Part shown: in pieces, positions 1-10,635 of the stretch
Layout of the letters: each line of letters starts with the position of its first letter
Numbering within the stretch: the first letter of the stretch is position 1
Origin: Cryptomeria japonica
Lineage: Eukaryota; Streptophyta; Pinopsida; Cupressales; Cupressaceae
Assembly (NCBI RefSeq): GCF_030272615.1
Contig: NC_081414.1
Coordinates: 6,895,001-6,953,000, forward strand
Reading direction: 5' to 3'
Length of the DNA: 58,000 nucleotides
Translations under genes and position numbers: made by a program
The notes under the pieces: generated by a model
What the model was told of the DNA's origin: nothing
The model's database searches: none
The model's input: the letters and a program-made list of their open reading frames with translations, nothing else

Positions 1-103
1 GTTTCCAGCAAAAACTCAACTGCATAAAAAAAAGAGGCCCAAATACGTCAAAAAGTTACCTAATTTTATTTTTTTTTCAAGTCAGTCTCATTCTCTTCCT
101 GAA

Positions 104-178
104 AATATATACATGAAATATAACATTTAAGTATAAGTCTTATGACTTGTACTTTAATTTATATTTCATGTATATATT
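104..178. repeat. 75-bp near-perfect hairpin (MITE- or small-RNA-like)
   Basis: The outer arms 104-123 and 159-178 are perfect 20-bp reverse complements. The inner stretch (about 128-139 against 145-155) also pairs, with one mismatch and a small bulge, so almost the whole 75 bp can fold back around a TTAT loop. No flanking target duplication was seen. It could be a short MITE, a small-RNA hairpin or a chance AT-rich palindrome; the 20-bp perfect arms make chance unlikely. Confidence 0.6.
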
Positions 179-900
179 GGCAGGATGTTTGAGAGTGGTT
201 TCAGATCTCTAGGAGTATAATGCAAATTCTAGGTTTTAGATCTTTTAAATTTTCAGACAGTCAAATTTCAGTAATCAGTAGGCTCCTATCAGCATTCTCT
301 CACTCACTTTATCTACCCCAAATTTTAGACCTATCTATCTCCTATCACTCTTCCTCTATCCCCTCTCTCTTTCACTCTCTCCTCTCTCCCCAAGATCTAG
401 ACCTATCTCTCTAGCCCTCTCTCAACCTCAGACCCCAGCGAGGGGTGCTACCCTCAACCTAATTTTGGCAAGGTGGACAAGCCACATCGGACTACTAGGA
501 CTAGACCCTCTAGTTCTATCTCGGGTTTTCACTAGAGCTGGGAAGAGGAAGATGTAAAATGTTTTGATGTAGTATTTACTTTTAGTTTTACAAGAACAAT
601 TTGCTATTTCATTTTGTTTCAGTCTATCAGCCATTAGCATTCCACAAGAGGATGCCATTTTGTACCCAATTTGCATTTAAATCAATCAAATATATCTATA
701 CTCAGCTTGTTTCTTTTGTATACTCATTTCTTTTGTATACTCATTTGTTGACTCATTGGATGCATCTCCTCATTGAATTTTGCAAAAAAAAAAAGCATTT
801 CTATTAAATTTAAGCAATTTTTTGAGTTTTCACCGAGTTTTTTTTTGGGCCTTGGCGAGTTTTTTCTTTTGGTGAGTAGTTCAACTATGGTTGAGATTAC
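179..900. other. No gene seen; one 17-bp tandem duplication
   Basis: No coding pattern is visible. A 17-bp unit (TTTCTTTTGTATACTCA) is tandemly doubled at 710-743. The pyrimidine-rich tract 290-420 and the A and T runs near 783 and 840 are simple sequence. Confidence 0.5.
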
Positions 901-906
901 ATGATG

Positions 907-923
907 AAACCCTAATTAGGGTT
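907..923. promoter_or_regulatory. Palindromic telobox pair in LTR module 1
   Basis: AAACCCTAATTAGGGTT is two teloboxes (AAACCCTA) head to head. It lies beside two CCAAT boxes, and the same arrangement recurs at 26839-26904. In plants teloboxes are known binding sites of TRB-type Myb proteins; here the function is inferred. Confidence 0.5.
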
Positions 924-2099
924 AGTTACAACTAACTACCTTCAACCAATGAGAAAATTACAATGCATTGGGCACATGTCTATCTTTGAATTTGAACCAA
1001 TGAGAAAATAGGTTAGGTGTATTGAACTTTGTGCCACATGTCACAAGTGTAGTTGTATTCTTCATAGGATGAGTTAGGCTCATTGAGCATAGACATGCTG
1101 ACTTGGAATCTCCTGATAGGTTAAATGTGACTAGACACCAACTCAGCATGCCTCCTACAGATCATCACAAAGAAGTGTTTACTTTTTGAGCAATATCTCT
1201 TCATACTCAACATTATCCAATTGCTTGATATGATGATGATGGTACATATTCCCAAATTGTGTCATCTTGATCAAGTCCCTAACTTTGATTGACTCTTCTG
1301 AAACTATTTGACGATCACGATTCAGTTGTTGACATTCGAAAATCCTCCTCTAGGTGATGCACTTCAACTTCATGTATGGGTATGCACCTTGTTCTTCTGA
1401 TTAACAATGTTTGATTCTAACTTTATGATGCCTAGTCTTGATCCTCTTGTGCATTGTCTTTGATCAAGATTAACTTCTTGTTACGCGGACCTTGATTCTT
1501 GGATTTTCGAAGGAAATTCAAGATTGTCTTATATTTTTCCTTGTTGAAACCTCATCTTGAAATTCTTGAACTTGTATTTCTTTGTAGTGTGATTCTTGTC
1601 TTGATGTTGAACACTTGAATCCTTGATGTTGTCCTTTCTTGAATGTTGATATTGATGTCCAAGTCCTCCATGATGTTGATTTTCCTTGGAGTGTAGACAT
1701 TCATCCTTGTGACGTCCTAGTGATGTCCTCTCCTTATCAGCCTTCCCTCCTCACATCAAAAACTGAAAGACAAAAAAATTTATCATACACCATGGATTGA
1801 ATGCAAATAAGGCTGATACATAACAAATCAAGCCCCTAAAAACATTGAAATACAAAATGCTAAGTCTGATTTTATCCCTCTTAAATTTGATTCTCTATAA
1901 ATCTGCTCCTCCAAATTTTATCTTGAATTAGATAAATTGATGTTTAAAGTGAATGATCCGATCTTCCTCTTATATCATTGAAAATGTTTCTCCTTTCTTG
2001 TAAGGCCCGACCTGACATTATTAATAAACTTCCTTCACCCCATTTCTACCTTGGGCGGAAATGAGATAGTAGTTTGCATTGGTGCGTTTGAGGGGGTTG

Positions 2100-3290
2100 T
2101 ATGCACAAAAGGGAGTGCATTTTAGGTATTCACTTGCATGAACTAGTGGAGCGCATTTTAGGGTCCCTCATGCACTACTCATGTATAGGAGTTGAGAAAA
2201 TACAACACCACAGGAGCCCAAATAATCTCTGCAAGCTGAAAAACCTGTTACAAGGAGAAGCAAGGAAGCAAATCACAGAAGGAACAAAAACACAGGAAAA
2301 ATATGCTCAAAAAGAGAGAGCACAATATTCTCCAAAAAATGTAATGTGATTCTTACAATGAAAAGAAAGAACTCAACCTTTACTAGGTCAAGAAACCCTA
2401 AAAGGGAAAACCTAGGTTTGCACATAATAATTAATTATATGCACCTAAAGTTAGCTTAAGTGTAAAAGAGATAAAGGGAACTTAAATAATTAAACAAATA
2501 ATGTTTAATTAATCAAGTAAATACCCGAATACTCTAACATCATGGTGGGCGCATTTAACACTTGTGCATGCACAAAGGTGCATGTGGGTGGATTTTCTAT
2601 GCATGCTTGCACAACATGATAGGTGGGTGGGTTTGAGTAGTGCAATTACAAAACATTGCTTGGAGCAGATTCTAAATGTTTCTTTGTATAAAGTGGAATG
2701 AGTTTGAGATAGTCGGGTGCACAAAGACAAGGTAGCTGTTTGTACAAAAGGGTGAGCGAATTGGAGGTTCCAATTTGCACAACCCCCAGCATTCTCACCT
2801 TACACATTGCATTAACGTGACTTGGCCAGCTTTTGAAGGTGCAGATGCACAATTGTGTGCATAGCCTTGAGCAGGTTTTGGGTGTCATCTTGCACAACTT
2901 CTCAATAGAGTGGGTTTTACATATGTGCTTGCACAACTTTGTGCATGTATCTGCCCCTTAACTCCATACTTAAACAAATTTATACCCCTCCCATTCTCTC
3001 CTCTTGAGCACATATGAGACTAGTGTTTGCACAATGTTGTGCGAGGGCAAATTCCAAGGGTACGCTTGCACAACATTACCTTTGAGCACTTATGAAGTAG
3101 TCCTTTGCACCAATTTACTTCCTTGTACCATTTCATTCAATCATGCATTGGGTGCACCTTGGAGGTCTCATTGCACAAGTAGGGCGCAATTTAGGGGTCC
3201 TTGTGCACAACATAAGAGGACGCAAATGAGGTAGCTATGTGCACAAACATGAGAGCGGCCTTGGGATATGAAAACGCACAAATTTGAGAG
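2100..3290 (-). repeat. Degenerate minisatellite with TGCACAA core
   Basis: TGCACAA occurs about 13 times at irregular spacing (for example near 2102, 2571, 2607, 2719, 2777, 2848, 2894, 2932, 3027, 3068, 3172, 3203 and 3239), set in loosely repeated longer units that also share GAGCACTTATGA-like words. It is private to LTR module 1; the related modules have other repeat units at the same relative place. Confidence 0.6.
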
Positions 3291-3812
3291 AGCCCTTGGG
3301 ATATGCAAACAAACAAATTTGTGCATGCTTAAGGGGGGTTGAATCTTGCCTTAGATAAATTTTCATCAAGGGGTTATCTCTTGACTTAGTCAAATTTTCA
3401 TACTCTTTTCCGCTCTAGGTTTTGCACCAAGGCAAACTTGAACGTAGAGATTCTAGGGGATTATGTTTGCAATCCCTAACGAAATTGCAAACAACATTAC
3501 CATTTCTTGCTTTTCTTTCCATATACAAGGACAAATTCTATGCATCCTAACGACTATGACAACTTTGACAAGTTAGCAACAATATTTACAAGATTTTGCA
3601 ACCTTTCTTGCTTGATAACAACAACTTGCAATTTTCATACCCCTTAGCAATTTGACCTCAACTCTCAACCCTAGCCTGACGAAACATACCCCTCTCATAA
3701 ACAAAGGCTAAAACTATCGCCAACCTAAGACATCTAAACTGAAACAATAAGTTGAAAGAAAAAAGAGGGGGTCCCCATTTGCAATGGGGCAAAGTGTGAA
3801 AACGTCACAACA

Positions 3813-6050
3813 CCTCTTAAGTATATTATTAGCTACAATATTTCTAAGTTCAAGAATACCATACTGATTCAGTCAACAACTTTAACTGGTGGTTTAAAGC
3901 ATATTTGGATAATCATAAGGAATAAATCATCATGCCAAAAGAGAGTGATTTTTTCAAAAATTGCGATTCAATCAATAAAACATCAAGTGAATGTGGGTTT
4001 TAAAAAAAAATAAGGTGAGGGTTAGGGTTTTCAAGAAAAAAATTAAAAATTGCAATTAAAAAATATTTATGCTAAAAGAATAGCTCTCTGCAAAAAATGG
4101 TCAAACATGTTCATAAATCAATCAAACTCAAAATTAATCTTCTAAAAGGAATGGAACCAAGATCAATTTGAAGTATCAACTACAAACACCACAATGAGTG
4201 CATTCAAACCAAAGGCAAGCACAACACAAGCAGTTCATCAAGTGAAACTTTCAAAGGTGGTAATATATCCAATATATCAAAATGAACAGTTCTTTTGTTG
4301 TAATGAGCCTAGACACTTAGAGATAATTTTCAAAAAAGAAAGAGTGGTATAGCACGCCACTTAAAATCCAAGCAAGCTAATGTGATCGAAATATTGATGA
4401 CCAAGAAGTGCTAGAAGGATTTACATTTGTTGCATCACAAGATCAATTATATTTTGATTTAGTTGAATCTACACACTATACATGAGAGACTAGTGTGTTG
4501 GTTTCACTAAGGATAAGAGTTGAAATAAATTTGTTTAATTAGGTGATTATTGGACTCATTATGTTGAAGGATGTGATGATATTCATGTCACATTGAATGA
4601 AAATCTTTTGTTTATTAATGAAATAACAAAGTCCTACTCTTTTAGTGAATTTTCATAAAAACAAATGTATGGTCACAAGTCCCAATATTACGAAGGTGAT
4701 TGCAATTGGTATAGGTGACAAGGGTTTGTATTAATATTACAAGACTTTCCCAAACTCAATGACTCCCAAAGTGAGTAGATTAAAACGAGGCCCAAGGACT
4801 CAAGACCCAAGTACCCAACGAGTTTGGTCAGACTTGTCAGACTCAATGAGTCCCAATGTGTAGACTAGGCTAAGTTTATGAAAACCAAAAAGAAAAAATA
4901 AATTAAAAAAAAATTGAAAATGTTGTCCCTTCACCCTATTGGGGATGTTAATCCCAAATCCATGCTCTAGTTTTAAAAAACAATAAAATGAAAATCCTTC
5001 TAGACCATGGTGGATGGAAGAGCAACATTTTTTATTTTTTCAACTTTTTCCCAACTGAATTACATTTACACTTCTAGTTCTCTAAGTCAAACCCTATCCT
5101 TAGTAATGCTCTTAAGGTTGTAGCAGCGTTTGCAAACTTGTCTAAGATACAAGGACATGACTCCACATAAAGTCAGTAATGTTGAACAAAAGGAATCAAG
5201 CTCCTTTCTACATAGTTCAAGACTCCATATTGTGATTTTCGTTTTTGATGTCATAAAATCATACCCCATGAGTTTTGTACACCTTAAACACTTGAAAATA
5301 TTTATATATCTAAAATGTTGTGTCCTTCAGCTAAAATCCACTTTTACTCTCATGTGATCAATGTATACTTATTTAATTAGTTTGTTGTGTCTTTGAAATT
5401 TATTTAGTCAAGGGTGCATGATACTGTTGGATATTCCATCATTTACCCATATGGTTTGGTTGGATTGTTTGTTTGTTTTTTATTTGTTATCATATAATCA
5501 GGATATGGTTGAATATTTGGTTTGATGGTTTAACCCGTGAGCGCTATTTTAAAGCACACAGTTCACCATTCATAGCCTATATATTTACAATCTATATTGA
5601 CATATGAATGAGAAAATATTGGCATTGATTTTCTTTGATATGGTGTCAAAGCCAGCTCTATTGAAGGGACTATAAGATCTTTAGGATCTTTTCTAATCAC
5701 CCAAGTTGAACATCGAAGGTTTGATAGGCACACAAGGCACATGACAAATATTCTTTGGATCCGATTTCTCCTCTTATGTGGCAGAAATGACCAACAGTGC
5801 ATTCAATCCATCTTTCATGACGGCCATGTGGGATCCTTGGCATAGCAAGTACATAACATGCTTCCTCATGTGTAGGGGAGTTTTCTAAGGCGTCTGAGGA
5901 TTTGGTAGTCATTGAGTTTCTTTCTATGCTTTCTTTTTTCCATGAGATTCTTGGAAGGAATATTTTTTCTTTTTCCTTTTATCTAGGCTTGTGTTGGGCC
6001 TGTCCTATACTCTGCTTCTCTCTTAATCCAGTTCAAATGCAGTCGAGACA
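3813..6050. other. Non-coding, repeat-derived sequence
   Basis: No gene, RNA gene or complete element could be supported. The stretch is AT-rich, with short overlapping ORFs that look random (for example 5563-5912 on the minus strand). It is probably old transposon remains inside INTS9 intron 3. Confidence 0.45.
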
Positions 6051-7230
6051 TGTAATGTACCACCCCAAATCTGGGACATTATAAGCTGCAAATCTGTTTT
6101 TCATCTTTTACTTTCTGATTTGTTAATGATCTTGCATGGAATATATATTAATAACTCTCAAAACATAAACTAGATACCCAAAAGGAGCTGATTCATTGGA
6201 AATGTTAGAAATAATTGCAAATACCACAAACACCACTTTCGATGATAATTTGCAGATTTTATTGCAGATCTGAAATTACAAGTTTTGCTAAATATGAGAG
6301 CACCCCAGTTCAGAAAATTGTATTACATATCAATTTTTAACATACCCAGAAAAATGCCCTTTGATACTATGGTGAAAATACCTCTGTATCAGCCAACTGT
6401 AGGTCTGTAAATGGAGGCAGCCAACTAGGTGGTTCAGAAATTAAGTTGCAACCTCGTCAAACTTGCCTTTTCCGACCAGCAAATGGTTAAAAACAGGAAC
6501 TCTGACCTAGGCGCCTACAAAGAGCAGAAATGATCCTTCAAAAACAAGGTGCTTGTCCTTGAATCCCACACCTCTCAAGGTGAGCTGTATGGCTTCTTTA
6601 TGGACTGAGTTTGCTGGTATTGAACCCAAATCACCCTGAAAACTGTCAAAAATACAGCCTTCTCCACTGTCACTGAGAAATCCTACAAACCAACATTAGA
6701 TAGTAGTGGGAATGACCCCTCCAAACTCCAAAATGATGCCAAAATAAGGCAACCAAGCAAGGAGGCAGCTCACTCAGAAAATAACCAGCGAAAAAGCTCT
6801 CCAAACTCATTTCTTTGTTGCTCAAATGAAACCCCTGAAGTGGGATTCCCTCATACACCCTAGGAAGGTCTTTCACTTCTGCATTTGTGAATCCTTGTGA
6901 AGGATTTCATCTTCACAAAGCTGCTCTAAACCCTCAGGTTCAGCTAGCTCCTTAGGAGGCAAGAGAGAAAACATTCAACATTCATACATACCCAAAATAT
7001 CATTTCAAGTTGCCTTTTATGCTTCCTATTCACTACGCCCTAATTAGGGTTTTCTCCTTTTGCCAACACCTCTTTAGGGTTCTCACTTAAATCTGATTTA
7101 ATTCTATTTTTTAATTATTTCCAACTTACTTGGAGTGGCACCCAAGTTAAGTGACTTTCCTTTTCTTTTTTTTATTATAAAATCACTTTATATTTCATTA
7201 CCCTAAATTAAAGTTACACCTGGGGTCAAT
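6051..7230. other. Non-coding; possible LTR edge at 6051
   Basis: TGTAATGTACCACCCC at 6051 resembles the TGTAATGTCCCC border seen at 18039, 23753 and 36308. It sits in a weak hairpin, AATGT at 6054-6058 pairing with ACATT at 6076-6080. A telobox palindrome (CCCTAATTAGGGTTTT) lies at 7038-7053. No coding sequence was recognised. Confidence 0.35.
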
Positions 7231-7641
7231 TTGGACATCATCTCAATGGTAATAGCCTGGGGTTTGGAGATTGGAGAAAATTTAGACACGGTGAAGTGGG
7301 CAGTAACGTCCATCTTTGAAGAAGCAATGCTTGAAGGGCTCGACTCCATTTTGGAATGGGCAGTGCCAGGGGTCGGCTTTGACTACTCTAAGGGTTTCTC
7401 AGAAGCCAAGGATGCGGACGAATTTGGTCTTGTCTCATTTGTCCGATGGATAGGGAAAGTTGACAAGGAAGCATATGTTTTGGAAAGGGCGGGAGCTTGG
7501 AAGAATTTGAAGCGGCTGATTCTGAAGCACGAGCAGGAAGAAAATGAACTGGCCAAAGCATGGCCAAAGGCACATCCCAAAGGCAAGCGCTCAGGGGCGA
7601 GGAAGCGAAGGCCTTTCCAGACCAATCTGCAGCAGGTGTAA
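7231..7641 (+). CDS. Unassigned 136-codon ORF, likely the 3' end of a retroposed gene
   Basis: The ORF is clearly richer in G+C than its surroundings. It encodes an acidic, tryptophan-containing stretch followed by a strongly basic tail rich in Lys, Arg and Pro (residues 118-131). The first codon is not ATG, so the true frame may begin further upstream or be truncated at the 5' end. About 400 bp of non-coding sequence follows, ending in ATAATAAAATAAAAAC-type signals and a short A-run at 8044-8053. That arrangement fits the 3' end of a reverse-transcribed mRNA or of a LINE-like element. I do not recognise the protein family. No introns or flanking target duplications were seen. Confidence 0.4.
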   Translation: MDIISMVIAWGLEIGENLDTVKWAVTSIFEEAMLEGLDSILEWAVPGVGFDYSKGFSEAKDADEFGLVSFVRWIGKVDKEAYVLERAGAWKNLKRLILKHEQEENELAKAWPKAHPKGKRSGARKRRPFQTNLQQV

Positions 7642-8060
7642 AAACATCTCGGTTTTAGAATGGGGGTAGGTTCAGGCGCAAGTGTCAGTCAGGGTGGGTG
7701 TGAATGGGCAGTAGCATCTGTTTTTTTGTGAATATAAATAGGCGGCTTATGGCTTTTATTTTGTTTATGTAAGACCAAACGGGGAATGAATGGTCTATGT
7801 ATTTTGAAGCAGTCATAGGAATGCATAATATCCTATGGAAATCGTGGGAGTTGGTTAGTTGGGTGGCTTTTTGCTGTGTAGTTGTTTGTTGTGTAGTTGT
7901 TTTTTGGATGTCAATGCAATGGTAAATTCGGCAATTGTAAGTTTGTAAAGTCTGTAATCGGGCTTATATGAAGTCTGAAAGCCTGAAATTTGAAGATGTA
8001 ATAACTATATTATATAATAAAATAAAAACAATTATTACCGATCAAAAAAAAAATATTACC
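7642..8060 (+). other. Probable 3'UTR and poly(A) tail of the preceding ORF
   Basis: The sequence changes gradually from G-rich to A/T-rich. It ends with AATAAAATAAAAAC (about 8017) and a short run of A at 8044-8053, as expected for a retroposed transcript. The words ATTACCGATC before and ATTACCAATC after the A-run are nearly the same. Confidence 0.35.
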
Positions 8061-9102
8061 AATCACTCCCAAGGTACTCTAATAACTCCAACCATGTTGA
8101 CTGATCCTTGAGACGAACAACCCAAACCTGGGTCCTCTAATCATCCTTGTTAGTCTACGAGAACTCAGTGATAGACTAAACCTGCTAACTGAAATTGGCT
8201 AGGAAGGGGACATTATAAGACACCAAAAGGGAGTTAAGAATGCTTGCGTGTAGTCCTATGCAAGCCGATTTGAGAAGAGTAGAGGCCAATCTACATCCAA
8301 AAGACATTGAAGCAAGTTAAAAGTTGACCAATGTGCTTGCTGCAAATAATCTCACAAAGGTCGTGAGACTTATTTTTATTCGCAGGCGTTTCATTCTTGG
8401 TTTTCCTTGCACAGGCGTTGCTCTGTTTTTCTCTTCCGCTTTCTAGTAGGCATGAAATTGTAATCACTTTAATTCGCCTAGTGATGGCGATGGCATTGGC
8501 ATTTCATCTCTAGCATCCAATTCGGCCTTAAGGCTTGTTTTTCATGTTACAGAATTCTCTTATATCTATAGCTATGGTCAAGGCATATTTCACTTAAAAA
8601 TAGAAGAGATCCAAGGCGGCGGCAATATTTTCAAAGGCATGGAAGAGCCCCTAACTCAAAGATGACAAAATAAATTATAAGCATACGAATGCCGATTTTG
8701 AGCCTGACACTTCAGTTTAGCATGAATAGAGCTTCTTCCTTGGCAAGATTGGTCAAGATTTGGCCTTGAAAGTCCATGAATAATAGCATCATTGAAGAAA
8801 GAGAATGTTGTTACTCAGTACAAAACCTTAATTAAGAGTTGGATTTTTCCTTTGTCAAATAGATTTCACCACCTATGTTATTTTGATGTGGAGATTCTTT
8901 AGTTTGTTTCTCAAATAAGTAGATTTCTTTGCTAAAGTTGAGGGTAATTTAGAGCTATGAGAGTTGGGTTTTATAACTGAGTAGATTTCTCTACTAAATC
9001 ATAGAAAAAGCAAATCTAAGAGTCATTTCTATCATTAAATTCTATTAGATGTTCTAGTTTAAGTGTTGTTTTGTTTTGAACCTAGACTCATAGAATTGAC
9101 AT
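8061..9102. other. No gene seen
   Basis: A reversed TGTCCCC-type border (GGGGACATTATAAG near 8199) is the only familiar word. The rest is AT-rich and without coding structure. Confidence 0.4.
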
Positions 9103-9168
9103 AGGTTCAGTCAATCCAAAGAGAAAGAGCTATTAATCTTAGACTTATTTAGTTGTGTTTAAATAATG
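9103..9168 (+). repeat. Direct repeat, left copy (66 bp)
   Basis: Matches 10570-10635 at 62 of 66 positions by eye. The pair brackets about 1.4 kb that contains a 21-bp minisatellite and a histone H2A fragment. Confidence 0.75.
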
Positions 9169-9917
9169 GAAAGTTAAGCTCAATTCTAATTGCTTGTTTG
9201 AAAAAAAATATCAAGGATAAGAAGAATTTGGGCTTCTCAGACTTCAAAGTTAAAGACAAATTGAATTAATCTAAAGCTCTTATATAAGAGATAGAAGGAT
9301 TTCTTAGATAGGAGATAGAAGGATTGAATGGAATGGAGAGAAATGAGAGATAGGAGGATATGAGGATGGAGTTCCGAGTACTATGTTACAAAGGAATAAG
9401 ATTCACCACACAGAAGGGAGTGCCATTCTTGATGGTGAGAAAAGATGCATATCAAATGGAAGGATAGTGCATAAGGGATATGGATGGCACAAGAAGGTTT
9501 GAATTTTCCAAAGCATGTATGGATACTTTTCCCTTAGTTTTATCAAGATCAAAGGTGGCAAATTAAATGGATAGCATAAGGATAGGATAATGGAATATTA
9601 GATAATTAAAAAATAGAGTACAATAAGGCTAAGATAAAAGTGGATTCCCAAATGGGATGGGAGGCCTTAAATTCATAAATTTTCCAAGAGGGAAATCAAG
9701 GGACAAAATGTATTAATCTTGATTTGGAAGGATATCAAGAGATGGAGTGGGAGTGGATTATAAGATGGAGTGGACAGGAATGTTTTACTCTTGATTTAGA
9801 GGGTCTAGAAGGTAAGGGGATGGAGGTGGGTGCATGAAATGGAAAGATTACACAATATTAGTTGTCCTTAAGAGGTTAGGGAAACCCTAGATGAACAAAA
9901 CAATTGCACAAGATAAG
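9169..9917. other. No gene seen
   Basis: Purine-rich sequence with many GGATAG/GGATGG words and no coding structure. It lies inside the segment bracketed by the 66-bp direct repeats. Confidence 0.4.
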
Positions 9918-10043
9918 GACATTGATTCGAGCAATGAGGACACCAATCCAAACAACAAGGACATTGATTTGTGCAATAAGGGTGCTGATTTGTGTAACAA
10001 GGGTGCCAATCTAGGCAACAAGGCTGCCACTCTATGCAACAAG
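9918..10043 (+). repeat. 21-bp minisatellite, six units, open in frame
   Basis: Six head-to-tail 21-bp units follow the pattern (GAC or GCT)RYYNAT..GCAAYAAG and then decay. Because 21 is a multiple of three, the tract stays open and would encode degenerate 7-residue repeats such as DIDLCNK, GADLCNK and GANLGNK inside a 68-codon ORF (9891-10097). There is no evidence that it is translated; the antisense frame gives a Cys/Trp-rich 7-residue repeat. Confidence 0.65.
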
Positions 10044-10438
10044 GCTGCCAAACCACAGTCAAGGACATTTAGACAAAACCTGCAACCAAAAACATAATGA
10101 AAACTTAACAACAACGGTTAAAATAGGGATGTGGCTCCCACCTGACATGCTCAAATAAATATTTGGAAAATGATTAATGCGAAACAACATAAGATAAGAA
10201 AAATAGAATGGTTCTTCAATAAAACATAAATTAACAAATCTAAGTCTGATTGAGTCTGACAATCATGCTATTTACACTCTCTGCACTTTTAACACATGCT
10301 TACACCTCTAAAAAACTTACCAGCAGCTTGAACTGCAATACCGAACCCAAACCAAACACAAAATAATGGATAACAAATAAACACAAAGGTGATGTTACAA
10401 AACACCATTTAAACCATAAACCTGAAATTCAGTGTCCC

Positions 10439-10567
10439 TCATTTCTTCTTGGGAGATTTGGGCTCCTTGTCCAAAGCAGCGGCAGCCTTTTTGGGCAGAA
10501 GCACCTGGAGAATATTAGGCAAAACTCCACCATGAGCAATGGCAACTCCGCCTAACAATGATCTCTT
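10439..10567 (-). pseudogene. Histone H2A C-terminal fragment with SPKK motif
   Basis: Read on the minus strand, 42 codons plus a TGA stop encode the H2A C-terminal helix and docking strand ([16 protein letters not shown], then VLLPKK) and a tail ending KSPKKK. The SPKK-type tail is characteristic of plant H2A.W histones. The fragment begins exactly where a copy of the 66-bp direct repeat ends, at a CTAG|AAGAG junction that could be read as a splice acceptor. No exon for the N-terminal histone fold (the AGLQFPVGR region) was found in the 2 kb upstream. It is therefore probably a captured or retroposed 3' fragment and not a working gene. The reading frame itself is undamaged, which suggests recent arrival, or an undetected distant first exon. 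Confidence 0.75.
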
Positions 10568-10569
10568 CT

Positions 10570-10635
10570 AGGCTCAGTCAATCCAAAGAGAAAGAGCTAT
10601 TAACCTTAGAGTTATTTGGTTGTGTTTAAATAATG
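10570..10635 (+). repeat. Direct repeat, right copy (66 bp)
   Basis: Partner of 9103-9168, with four mismatches seen. It abuts the H2A fragment by two bases. Confidence 0.75.

Larger units (their letters stand above)
901..3812 (-). mobile_element. LTR-like module, copy 1 of the TGTTGTGAC family
   Basis: Read on the minus strand the module starts at 3812 with TGTTGTGACG, followed by the family hairpin (3773-3789, CCCCATTTGCAATGGGG as written on the plus strand). A degenerate minisatellite follows (about 3290-2100), then two CCAAT boxes (997-1001 and 946-950) and a palindromic telobox (907-923). The order terminus, minisatellite, promoter-type boxes matches the other copies in the window. The inner end is not defined and no partner LTR was found, so this may be a solo or truncated LTR. 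No open reading frame of note lies in it. Confidence 0.55.

Noticed and set aside
5563-5912. Two overlapping minus-strand ORFs as a small gene
   Set aside because: No family resemblance, no ATG context and no coding composition.
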